Shown in pieces: positions 7,377 through 15,599 of a stretch of DNA of 41,425 nucleotides; position 1 is the stretch's first letter; every line of letters begins with the position of its first letter. The position numbers and the translations under genes were made by a program. Source of the DNA: an uncultured Sphingopyxis sp. (GTDB lineage Bacteria; Pseudomonadota; Alphaproteobacteria; Sphingomonadales; Sphingomonadaceae). The notes below the pieces were generated by a model that did no database searches, was not told the DNA's origin, and saw only the letters and a list, made by a program, of their open reading frames with translations. The DNA lies in contig CALMYE010000165.1 in NCBI GenBank assembly GCA_937873425.1, positions 1 through 41,425 of the forward strand, in the 5' to 3' direction.

Positions 7377-8399
7377 ATGCAGAACCGCACACCGATCGCG
7401 CAGGAGGCGCGGGCGCCGCTGCCGGATTTCACGCCGGTGCCGCGCAAATACCGGCACGACGGGTGGACGCCCGAGCGGCAGCGGGCGTTCATCGCGGCGC
7501 TCGCCGATACGGGGTCGGTCAGCCGCGCGGCGGCAATGGTCAATATGGCGCAGACGAACTGCTATACGCTGCGCCGCGCGCCCGGCGCGGAGAGTTTCCG
7601 GCGGGCGTGGGAGGCGGCGCTCGATTTCGGGGTCGCGCGGCTGAAGGACATCGCGTTCGAACGCGCGATCGAGGGCTATCTGGTGCCCGTGTTCGTCGGC
7701 GGCAAGCTGCTCGGTTTCCGGCGCAGGCACAATGACGCGCTGCTGATGTTCTGCCTGCGCCATTACGGGCAGGATGCGGGCGGCAAGCGGACCACGATCA
7801 ACTATTTCTCGACGCGCGCGGGCGCGGTCGCGGGCGGCGGTGAAGACGGCGGTGCGGCGGGCGCGGCGGCCGAAGCCTCGACGACGACCGTGCGGACGGT
7901 GATCCACGGCGATGCGGCGGCGGCAGGCGCCGGGGCAGTGCAGGACCGCGCGGCGGCGGCGCTGGAAGGCTTCGACGGGGTGGCGCTCGATGCGCAGGCG
8001 ATGGCGGAGATCGGCGCGGCGCTGGGGGCGCTCGCCGAACGGCAGCGCGCGATCGCGGCGGCGGTGGACGAGGGCGGACCCGACGGGATCGCGGCGCAGA
8101 TCGACGATGCCAGTTCTTCGCTGGTGCGTCTGGGCGAGAAGGGCTCGCCCTATTGGGGGCCGTTGCAGATGGACGAGGAACTCGACGGGATCGAGCCCCG
8201 GCGGTTCGCGGGCGAGGCCGGCTGGGTGCAGGCGGGGGCGGAGATCCCCGAAGCCTGTCGCGGCTGGATCGAGGCGGCGGAAGCGCGCGGCGATGCGGTG
8301 CCGGCGGTGCCGCTGCCCGCGCCGGACCTTGGGATGGCGGAGGTGAAGAAGCGCCCGCCGCGCCGGCGGCGGGCCGGCCGCGACGCTCCGTCCGCCTGA
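7377..8399 (+). CDS. Helix-turn-helix protein with terminase-small-subunit-like N-terminus
   Basis: A 340-residue protein. Residues about 20-125 contain WTPERQRAFIAALADTGSVS followed by RAAAMVNMAQTNCYTLRR, a helix-turn-helix of the sort found in phage terminase small subunits and transposase-like DNA-binding proteins, then GFRRRHNDALLMFCLRHYG. The middle (about 140-220) is Ala/Gly-rich and low in complexity. The C-terminus is a different, charged region ending in a basic run PPRRRRAGR. A clear GGAGGGCAGGGC ribosome region precedes the ATG. Despite the phage-like domain no other phage gene is nearby, and the high GC and codon use match the host, so it seems a resident chromosomal gene. Function unknown; DNA binding is inferred. 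Confidence 0.78.
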   Translation: MQNRTPIAQEARAPLPDFTPVPRKYRHDGWTPERQRAFIAALADTGSVSRAAAMVNMAQTNCYTLRRAPGAESFRRAWEAALDFGVARLKDIAFERAIEGYLVPVFVGGKLLGFRRRHNDALLMFCLRHYGQDAGGKRTTINYFSTRAGAVAGGGEDGGAAGAAAEASTTTVRTVIHGDAAAAGAGAVQDRAAAALEGFDGVALDAQAMAEIGAALGALAERQRAIAAAVDEGGPDGIAAQIDDASSSLVRLGEKGSPYWGPLQMDEELDGIEPRRFAGEAGWVQAGAEIPEACRGWIEAAEARGDAVPAVPLPAPDLGMAEVKKRPPRRRRAGRDAPSA

Positions 8400-8506
8400 C
8401 CCCGGATGCGCGGCGAAACGCACCAGCAACAAAGGCTTAACCCTCTTTTCACGCCCCGTCGCTATCGCGGGGACCCGAGGGACCGCTCGCTTATCGGGAT
8501 GCTGCC

Positions 8507-8962
8507 ATGCAGATCGCCCACGAGATGCGGCGGCTGCGCGCCGAGCACGCCGCGCTGGCCACCCTTTTCCACTTCCTGATGGAGCTGGTGCGCCAGGCCG
8601 ATCCGCCGCGCCCGACCGAACTGGCGGCGGTGCGCGGCATGCTGCGCGACACGCTGGTCCGGCACCTGAAATGCGAGGACTGGGCGCTCTATCCGCGGCT
8701 GCAGGCGAGCGGCGATCCCGAACTGGCGCGGATGACGCGCGTCTTCAGCAGCGAAATGGGCCATCTCGCCGGCGACTTCGCCGCCTATGACGCGCGGTGG
8801 ACCGCCGAGCGCGTCGCGGCCGAATGGAGCGGCTTCCGCCGCGAGACCGCCGCGATCCTCGCCGCGCTCGGCGAGCGCATGGCGCGCGAGGAAAAGGAGC
8901 TTTATCCGCTCGCCGAAGAGGCCGCGGCACCGCATCCGCAGCGGCGCGCCGCCGCCGGCTGA
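8507..8962 (+). CDS. Hemerythrin HHE domain protein
   Basis: A 151-residue four-helix-bundle protein with likely di-iron ligands: His14 (RAEHAAL), His53 and Glu57 (VRHLKCEDWALYP), His86 (SEMGHLAGDF), and an acidic C-terminal helix REEKELYPLAEE. HHE proteins bind O2 or NO or take part in iron handling; the exact ligand cannot be told from sequence. No signal peptide is visible, so it should be cytoplasmic. It is transcribed alone and converges on the CHAT gene with a gap of 15 bases. Confidence 0.87.
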   Translation: MQIAHEMRRLRAEHAALATLFHFLMELVRQADPPRPTELAAVRGMLRDTLVRHLKCEDWALYPRLQASGDPELARMTRVFSSEMGHLAGDFAAYDARWTAERVAAEWSGFRRETAAILAALGERMAREEKELYPLAEEAAAPHPQRRAAAG

Positions 8963-8977
8963 TCCTGCCGCACCGAT

Positions 8978-11938
8978 TCAGCGGTCGCGGTTGGTGACCA
9001 GGGTGAAGGGCGCCCAGCTGGCGGGGTGCGCCCAGTGCGGCTGCCAGCCCTCGACCGCGCTGCCGTCGGCGCGCCGGCCGGTGCGCACCGCCTCCATCGC
9101 GCGCGCGAGCGCCACCGCCGGGGTCGTCCCGCGCTGGCCGAGCGCCTCGACGGTCAGCGCCGCGGTCGCATCGTCGGCGACGCGCCAGTGGCTCGCGAGC
9201 AGATTGCCCGCGCCGGCATAGAGAAAGCTGCGCGCGAGGCTGGAGAGCGATTCGCCGCTCGCCCCCGCCTCGATCCCCGGCGTCGCCGTGTTGCACGCCG
9301 ACAGCACGACCCATTTGGCGCTGAGCGACAGCGCCGCCGCCTCGCTCGCGGTGAGCAGGCCGTCGTCGTCGAGGCTGGCGGTGCCGGGCGGGGTGAGCAC
9401 GAGGCCGGGCTCGGAGCCGGTGCCCATCTCGCCGGGGAGCAGCCCGTGGGTCGCGAAGACGACGGTGACCGCGCGCGGCAGCTCGGTGTCCGCCTTGACC
9501 GCGCTTTCGGTCGCGTCGGTGCCCAGCCGCAGGCCGCCGCCGCGCGCGATGGCCGAGGCAAGCCGGGTGAGCTCGGTGACGGTGCCGGGCAGCGGGTCGA
9601 GCTGGCGCAGCTTGTCGACCGAGGCGGTGGTCCGCTCGCCCTCCGCCAGCGTCAGTCCGCCGCCGCGCACCGCGACGCCGCCGCGCCGCCGCTGGCCGTC
9701 CGCTCCGCGCGCCTCTGCCGTGCCGCTGCCCGACAGCACCGGGGCGCCATAGGCGACGAGCGGCGGGCGCCCCTCTTCGCCCGCAGTGGACGGCGCCTGC
9801 CGCGCAAGCGCGAGCGCGCTGACCGAGGGGAGGGTGACGAAGCGATATTGTTTCGCGAGCCAGTCGGTCGCGGCGAGATCGCGGACGTCGCCGCTTTCGG
9901 GGTCGCCCTTCGGCGGTTTGGCGACCAGCGCGGCGAGCGGCAGCCCGGCGACCGGGCCGCTCGCCACCGTGTAGATGCGGCCCCGCTTCGGCAGCGCCGC
10001 GGCGACCGGCGCGACGAGTTGGCGATAGAGAAGGTGCGCCGCGGCGCGGTCGTAGCGCGGATAGCGTTCGTCGATCGGGCTGGCCGGCCCCCGGTCCTCC
10101 GCGCCGAGAAGCGCGTTATAGTCGGCGACCGAGCAGGTCGCCTCGTCGATCCGGCATTTGAGCCGCGCGACCAGCGCCGCGACCGGCGCCGCGCCGTCGT
10201 CGATCCGGTGCCACAGCGCCTGCTTGTGCGATATGGCGAAGGCATAATGATGGCCTTCGGAGGGCAGCAGCATCAGCACTGCCTCGTCGGGGGCGAGCAG
10301 CGCCTGCACCGCCGCGACGTCGATCGCCTTCGGCGCGACCAGCGTCGCATAGTCGGGAAATTCGGTTGCCAGCCGCGCGTCCTGCTCGGCGAGCAGCGCG
10401 CCGAGCCGGTCGAGCTCGGCGCGCATCGCCTGCGCCCGCGCGCCGTCCTTGCCGAGCGAGGCTTCGCGATAGGCGGCGGTCAGCCGCACCGCCTGCTCTT
10501 CCGCGTCCTGACGCGCGCGGACGAGTTCGCCGAGCGGGCCGGCCCCGGCGATGTCGCGCGCCGCGGCCGCGTTGATCGCATTGCCGGCGTCGGTCAGCGT
10601 CAGGTCCTGCGCGGCGACGAAGGCGCTGTCCATCGCGCGCGGCCCCTCCGCCCGGGCAGCCCAAGCGGCGAACAGCCCCATGTCGAAGGCGCGCGACAAC
10701 GGGTCGCGCCGGTCGCCGCGCGCCATCGCCCGCGCCAGCGCCGCGAGGCCGGCGTCGCCGTCCGACCCACCTGCCGCGCGGTTGCGCCGGCTCGCCCGCA
10801 GCCGCTCGGCCGCCTCCTCGGCGGCGTCGAGCGCGGCCTTCTCCTGTCCCGCCACCTGCGCCCGCGCGCGCGCGAGGGTGGTCAGCAGGATGATCGTGTC
10901 GGTCGCGCCGCCGAAATTCCAGCGGTCCTTTTCTGCCTCGCGCTGCAGCGGCAGCGCTTCCTCGAAATAGGGCAGCGCCTCGGCCGCCTTGCCCTGGCCG
11001 AGCAGCGCGACGGCATAGTTGTAGCGCGCCTTTTGCGTGTTGATATGTTCGCGGCCGATCAGCCGTTCGGCCTCGACTGCCGCGATGCGGCCCGGCTCCT
11101 CGGCGGCGGCGAAACGGCCGACGAGATTGCGGAAATAGGCGACCTGATTGTTCGCGAGCTGAATCCGGCGCGCGATGTCGGGGTTCGGTTCGGTCCTGCC
11201 CAGCGCGCCGAGCAGCGCGTCGAAGGCGGCGTCGGCCTCGGCGTCGCGGCGCCCGACGGTCAGCGCCTCGATATGGCGCAGGTCGAAATCGACGCCGGTC
11301 GGAACCCCCGCCGCCTTCAGCTCGGCGACGCTGTCGTCGAGCGCGCGCAGTGCCTCTTCGACGCGGCCGGTGTTGATCAGGACACGCGAATAATCGTCGA
11401 TCCAGCTCCGCGCCGAACCGGCCGGAGCGCTCGCCAGCAGGCCGGTTTCGGCGGCGCGGCGATGGATGGCGCGCGCGAAGCCCAGCCGTCCGTCGGTCGG
11501 AACGGCGTGCAGCAGCATCAACTGCATCGTCAGCTCGACCAGCGGTTCTTCGCTGCCGCGCGCCTCGGCCGCGCGCGTTTCGATCAGGCGGCGCACGTCG
11601 GCGGCGAATGCCGGGTCGTCGTCGGTCACCGCGTCGATCATGTAGAGGCGCAGCGCGAACAGGTCCGAATCGCCGATCCGGTCGAGGTTACGGACGACAT
11701 GCTCGATCCACGCTTTCGCCGCGGGGAAGCGCGCCTCCCCCGAGGCCGACCCATAGGCGTTTTCCAGCCGGTCGAGCTCGGCCGCCAGTTCCGCGTCGGG
11801 CGTCTTCCAGGTCCGCGCCTTGGCGGCGGGCGCGGGAGTTTCGGCGGTTTGCGCCGCGGCGGGCGGAACGAACGCGGCGGCGGATGCGGAAAGCGCCAGC
11901 GCGGCGAGCAGGCGGGCGGCGCGGTGGATCGACGTCAT
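8978..11938 (-). CDS. Exported TPR-CHAT protein (caspase-like peptidase)
   Basis: A 986-residue protein with three parts: an N-terminal signal peptide (about 1-30, hydrophobic stretch ALALSASAAAFVPPAAAQ), a long helical region with TPR-like repeats (about 270-400, for example KARYNYAVALLGQGKAAEALPYFEEAL), and a C-terminal CHAT domain (about 650-980). CHAT domains are caspase-clan proteases; the catalytic pair is intact, His831 in VFATHGL and Cys882 in LSACNT. The ATG at 11936-11938 has GGGGA upstream; the earlier in-frame ATGs lack a ribosome site. Many CHAT proteins act in defence or signalling, but those are usually cytosolic; the leader here points to the periplasm or outside. No partner gene is evident. 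Substrate unknown. Confidence 0.88.
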   Translation of the reverse strand: MTSIHRAARLLAALALSASAAAFVPPAAAQTAETPAPAAKARTWKTPDAELAAELDRLENAYGSASGEARFPAAKAWIEHVVRNLDRIGDSDLFALRLYMIDAVTDDDPAFAADVRRLIETRAAEARGSEEPLVELTMQLMLLHAVPTDGRLGFARAIHRRAAETGLLASAPAGSARSWIDDYSRVLINTGRVEEALRALDDSVAELKAAGVPTGVDFDLRHIEALTVGRRDAEADAAFDALLGALGRTEPNPDIARRIQLANNQVAYFRNLVGRFAAAEEPGRIAAVEAERLIGREHINTQKARYNYAVALLGQGKAAEALPYFEEALPLQREAEKDRWNFGGATDTIILLTTLARARAQVAGQEKAALDAAEEAAERLRASRRNRAAGGSDGDAGLAALARAMARGDRRDPLSRAFDMGLFAAWAARAEGPRAMDSAFVAAQDLTLTDAGNAINAAAARDIAGAGPLGELVRARQDAEEQAVRLTAAYREASLGKDGARAQAMRAELDRLGALLAEQDARLATEFPDYATLVAPKAIDVAAVQALLAPDEAVLMLLPSEGHHYAFAISHKQALWHRIDDGAAPVAALVARLKCRIDEATCSVADYNALLGAEDRGPASPIDERYPRYDRAAAHLLYRQLVAPVAAALPKRGRIYTVASGPVAGLPLAALVAKPPKGDPESGDVRDLAATDWLAKQYRFVTLPSVSALALARQAPSTAGEEGRPPLVAYGAPVLSGSGTAEARGADGQRRRGGVAVRGGGLTLAEGERTTASVDKLRQLDPLPGTVTELTRLASAIARGGGLRLGTDATESAVKADTELPRAVTVVFATHGLLPGEMGTGSEPGLVLTPPGTASLDDDGLLTASEAAALSLSAKWVVLSACNTATPGIEAGASGESLSSLARSFLYAGAGNLLASHWRVADDATAALTVEALGQRGTTPAVALARAMEAVRTGRRADGSAVEGWQPHWAHPASWAPFTLVTNRDR

Positions 11939-12085
11939 AGGATTCCCCATGCGAAGCGACCCGCGCCGGATCATGGCAAATGCACGGTGAGAGGGCAAGC
12001 ACCGGGCGGGCATGAGCAGACGAGCCGGGCTTGATTTGCCCGCCCGCCTCGCCTAGCGGCTGCGGCCTGTTTCTGGAGATTTCCG

Positions 12086-12358
12086 ATGACCGATACGCCC
12101 CCCGACCGCCTGTCGACCAACCCGCGCTCGCCCCATTTCGACATGGAGACGCTGCAGCGCGGCATCGGCATCCGCTTCAAGGGCAAGGAGCGCACCGACG
12201 TCGAGGAATATTCGATCTCGGAAGGCTGGATTCGCGTCGCGGCGGGCAAGTCGAAGGACCGCTTCGGCCAGCCGATGACGATCAAGCTGTCGGGCGAGGT
12301 CGAAGCCTGGTTCGAGGATAGCGCCGCGGGCGAGGCCGAAGAAGCCGGCGAGGATTGA
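12086..12358 (+). CDS. DUF3297 family protein
   Basis: A small acidic protein of 90 residues matching the DUF3297 family in length and sequence: LSTNPRSPHFDMETLQRGIG, then KERTDVEEYSISEGWIRV and KSKDRFGQPMTIKL. The family is common in proteobacteria and has no established function. GGAGA sits seven bases before the ATG. It is transcribed divergently from the CHAT gene and convergently with the CHAP gene, so it is probably monocistronic. A GC-rich hairpin-like sequence in the 37 bases after the stop could end transcription from both sides. Confidence 0.88.
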   Translation: MTDTPPDRLSTNPRSPHFDMETLQRGIGIRFKGKERTDVEEYSISEGWIRVAAGKSKDRFGQPMTIKLSGEVEAWFEDSAAGEAEEAGED

Positions 12359-12395
12359 TCGGCCCCGGGGCTTCCGCCGCAGGCCGGCGGGCGCC

Positions 12396-12980
12396 TTATT
12401 GCGCGCCGAGCGAGGCGGCGACCATGTCGAGGCCGTTGCCGGGCTTCCAGTCCTGCTTTGCCCAGACGGGCGCCGGGAAGCTCGGCGCGCGGGCCGGCGC
12501 GGCATTGCTGCCCGGATAGATGAAGCCCTGCACCGGATTGGCGCGCAGGCCGAGATCGCCGATCGGCGCATACCAGACGCGGACCATGCTCCAGTCGCCG
12601 GCGTCGCTGACGTCGACGACGCGGACATTGCGCTCGATCTGGCCGCGGCGGCCGGCGATCGGCGACCAGTTGGCGTGGTCGATGCGAATCTCGCGGTCGC
12701 CGACCACTTTCGTGACCACCGCGACATGGCCCATCGGCATGCCGCGCGTCCCGGCAAAGGCCATCACCGCGCCCTCGCGCGGTTCGGCGCCGCGTTCATA
12801 TTGCCCTTCGGCCTGCGCCCACCAGGTGCGGGCGTTGCCGCGAATCTCGACGCCCGATTCGGCGCGGGCGAAGGGAACGCACTGGAGATAGGTGGAGGCC
12901 GCGGCGGGGGCGGCGGTCAGCATCGCGGCAAGCATCGTCAGGCATGCGGCGAAGGCACCCGTAAAGCGGCTGGCTGACAT
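12396..12980 (-). CDS. Secreted CHAP-domain protein (amidase/endopeptidase-like)
   Basis: A 194-residue exported protein. Residues 1-28 form a signal peptide (hydrophobic core LTMLAAMLTAAPAAAS). The CHAP domain follows with the expected Cys-His-Asn/Asp set: Cys34 in YLQCVPFAR, His85 in MGHVAVVTK and Asp101/Asn104 in IDHANW. CHAP enzymes usually cut peptidoglycan peptides or act as amidases, so a role in cell-wall turnover is likely by family. The C-terminal 50 residues (NPVQGFIYPG onwards) are Ala/Pro-rich. The frame opens earlier at 13052, but that extension is Arg-rich and precedes an ideal signal peptide, so I used the ATG at 12978-12980. Confidence 0.87.
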   Translation of the reverse strand: MSASRFTGAFAACLTMLAAMLTAAPAAASTYLQCVPFARAESGVEIRGNARTWWAQAEGQYERGAEPREGAVMAFAGTRGMPMGHVAVVTKVVGDREIRIDHANWSPIAGRRGQIERNVRVVDVSDAGDWSMVRVWYAPIGDLGLRANPVQGFIYPGSNAAPARAPSFPAPVWAKQDWKPGNGLDMVAASLGAQ

Positions 12981-13144
12981 GGAATGCGACCCCCCCGAAG
13001 GCTTGTGTTCAAGCGTTGGAGGCTCTCTGCCACGCATATTGCGCCGCACCACCCGTCAATCGACGAATCGCATCGCCGATGCGGTGGACGGGGAAAGGTT
13101 CCGGGGCGCGGATCGCTTCGTCGCGCGCAGCTTTCGTTTCGCCG

Positions 13145-15511
13145 TCAGGCGGCGGCGCTCGCGGCGTCGGCAGCGGGGGCGGCGGCCGGGCGGAACAAGG
13201 TCAGCACGTCGCTCGCCGGCATCGGCCGCCCGTAATAATAGCCCTGGATGTTGCTGCAGCCGAGGCTGCGGATCGTCTCGACCTCGCGCTCGCTCTCGGC
13301 GCCCTCGGCGGTGGTCGACATGCCGAGGCTGTCGGCGAGCGCGACGACGGCGCGGATGATCGCGATCGATTCGGTGATGCCCTTCGCCGCGCCGACGACA
13401 AAGCTGCGATCGACCTTGATCGTCGAGAATTGCGTTTTCCGGAGGTAGCCGAGCGACGAATAGCCGGTGCCGAAATCGTCGAGGCTGAGGCGGATGCCGA
13501 GGCTGATCAGCTGGTCGAGCAGTTGCGCCGCGCCGCCGCCGTCGCGCAGGAAGACGCTTTCGGTGACCTCGATCTCCAGCCGCTGCGGCGGCAGCCCGCT
13601 CTGCGCGAGCGCCGAGACGACGACCGAGGCGAAGGCGGGGTCGGTGAGCTGCTCGGCCGAGACGTTGATCGCGACCTTGAGGTTCGAGGGCCAGCGCATC
13701 GCCTCGTGGCAGGCGGTGCGCAGCACCCATTCGCCGATCGGCGAGATGAGCCGGCTGTCCTCGGCGAGCGGGATGAAGCGGCCAGGCGAGACGTTGCCGA
13801 GCTTCTGGTTGTTCCAGCGGATCAGCGCCTCGAAGCCGTTGAGCATGCCGTCGGCGGCGCCGACCACCGGCTGATAGTAGAGCTCGAACTCGCGCCGTTC
13901 GAGTGCGCCGCGCAGTTCCTGTTCCATCACGCGCCGCTCCTCGGCCTGCGCGTGGAGCGAGGCGACATAGGCGGCGACGCAATTGCCGCCCTTGTCCTTC
14001 GACTTGTAGAGCGCGAGGTCGGCGTTGCGGGTCAGCGTCTCGACCGTCGAGCCGTCCTGCGGACCCATGGCGAAGCCGATGCTGGCGCCGACGAACAGCT
14101 GGTGATTGTCGACGACATAGGGGCGCCCGAGCGTCGCGATGATGCGCCGCGCCAGCGTCTCGGCCTCCGCCGCCGAACCGGCGTTGTGGAGCACGACCGC
14201 GAATTCGTCGCCGCCGAGACGGCCGCAGGTCATGTCGCGGTCCATCATGCCTTTGAGGCGCGCGGCGACCTGCGCCAGCAATTTGTCGCCGACCGGATGG
14301 CCGAGCGTGTCGTTGACCGCCTTGAAGCGGTCGAGGTCGATCATCAGCATCGCGCAGCGCGCCTTGGCGTCGATCGCATGGGCGAGCGCGCGTTCGAGAT
14401 CCTCGTGCAGGCTGAGCCGGTTGGGCAGGCCGGTGAGATTGTCGAAGCGCGCCATGCGCGCGATCTGCTCGGCCGAGGCGCGCTGTTCGGTGACGTCCGA
14501 ACCGACGCCGCGGAAGCCGAGGAACTTGCCGCTCTCGTCGAGGCGCGGCGAGGCCGACAGCTCCCACCAGCGCGGCTTGCCGTCGATGGTGACGGGGACG
14601 ATCAGGTTGGAGAAGCTTTCGCGCCGCTTCATCCGCTCGGCCATGTCGTGCAGGCTCTTCGGGAAATGGCCGGTCGCCCACGCGTCGCCCGACAGTGCCT
14701 GGAGCAGCGGTATGCCCTCGATCCGGTCGGCAGGGGCGCCGAGCGCGAAGGCGAGCCGCGGCGAGACATGGACGAGGCGGCGGCTGTTGTCGGTCTGCCA
14801 CAGCCAGTCGGCGGAGGTCTCCTCGAACTCGCGCAGCAGCAGGCTGACCGTCTCGGTCTTTTCGTGCAGCACCTCCTCGGCGCGGCGGAAGCGGACGTGA
14901 TTCTGCGCCGACCGGATGCAGAAGGCCGACAGCAGGAAACCGGCGGAGAGCGCGATCCCGGCAAGCGCCGGCGCGCCGGCAAGGCCGAGCGCGGCGGCGG
15001 CCGACAGGCTGACCGGCGCAATGAACAGGATGCACGTCATCGGCAGGCTGTGCGCGACGATCGCGAGGGTGAGCATCATCAGCAGCGCGACCGCCCACAT
15101 CGACAGCAGATGGTCGATGCCGGGATGAAGGCCCTGAAGCCAGAAAGGCGCCGCCCAGACCACCGCCGAATAGGCGGCATGGCGGTTGCACAGATCATAT
15201 TGCGCGGTGCAGGATTGGCGCAGATCGCCGAGCGGCAGGCGCGATACGGTGCGATAGGACCAGAGGCTGAACAGGATCGTCGCGACGACCCAGCCGGCGA
15301 TGACGGTGAACGGCACCGCGCTCGCCATCGTCAGCGCGGCGATGACGGTCATGCCGAGGCCCATCCACAGGCGAAGCCGCCCGCGACCGCGCAGCGGCGC
15401 AAGCTGAATCTGCCTCAGCTCATCGAGTTCCTCGGCGCGCGCGTCCAGCCCGAGCAGCGCGCGCACGGGAATCTCGTCGGCCGGAATCGGATCGTTCGCC
15501 ACCCTGGTCAC
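13145..15511 (-). CDS. Membrane PAS-GGDEF-EAL protein (cyclic-di-GMP turnover)
   Basis: A 788-residue inner-membrane signalling protein. The N-terminal 220 residues hold several hydrophobic helices, then a PAS domain (about 235-350, WLWQTDNSRRLVHVSP), GGDEF (about 365-525) and EAL (about 535-780). The cyclase signature GGDEF is intact at 433-437. The phosphodiesterase motifs are also intact: EAL at 561-563, NVSAEQL, EVTES, DDFGTGYSSL and KVDRSF, with a slightly divergent TTAEGAES. Both synthesis and breakdown of c-di-GMP are therefore chemically possible; which dominates cannot be told. No c-di-GMP effector gene is adjacent; the nearest minus-strand gene upstream is the fatty acyl-AMP ligase, separated by 88 bases. 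Confidence 0.93.
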   Translation of the reverse strand: MTRVANDPIPADEIPVRALLGLDARAEELDELRQIQLAPLRGRGRLRLWMGLGMTVIAALTMASAVPFTVIAGWVVATILFSLWSYRTVSRLPLGDLRQSCTAQYDLCNRHAAYSAVVWAAPFWLQGLHPGIDHLLSMWAVALLMMLTLAIVAHSLPMTCILFIAPVSLSAAAALGLAGAPALAGIALSAGFLLSAFCIRSAQNHVRFRRAEEVLHEKTETVSLLLREFEETSADWLWQTDNSRRLVHVSPRLAFALGAPADRIEGIPLLQALSGDAWATGHFPKSLHDMAERMKRRESFSNLIVPVTIDGKPRWWELSASPRLDESGKFLGFRGVGSDVTEQRASAEQIARMARFDNLTGLPNRLSLHEDLERALAHAIDAKARCAMLMIDLDRFKAVNDTLGHPVGDKLLAQVAARLKGMMDRDMTCGRLGGDEFAVVLHNAGSAAEAETLARRIIATLGRPYVVDNHQLFVGASIGFAMGPQDGSTVETLTRNADLALYKSKDKGGNCVAAYVASLHAQAEERRVMEQELRGALERREFELYYQPVVGAADGMLNGFEALIRWNNQKLGNVSPGRFIPLAEDSRLISPIGEWVLRTACHEAMRWPSNLKVAINVSAEQLTDPAFASVVVSALAQSGLPPQRLEIEVTESVFLRDGGGAAQLLDQLISLGIRLSLDDFGTGYSSLGYLRKTQFSTIKVDRSFVVGAAKGITESIAIIRAVVALADSLGMSTTAEGAESEREVETIRSLGCSNIQGYYYGRPMPASDVLTLFRPAAAPAADAASAAA

Positions 15512-15599
15512 GCGCCCGGTCTAGCGGAAGCGGGTTACCCGAAGGTAACCATGCAGCCATCTGCGCGCAGTCGATTCCGTCCCGTCATGGGACAGGAAA

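Noticed and set aside
8400-8506. Possible small RNA or tRNA between the HTH and hemerythrin genes
   Set aside because: No tRNA-like cloverleaf or terminator with a T-run could be drawn; the stretch is short leader sequence.
9026-12034. Open frame of 1002 codons on the plus strand
   Set aside because: It is antisense to the CHAT gene; its translation is Arg/Gly/Gln-rich without domains, a shadow of GC-rich coding sequence.
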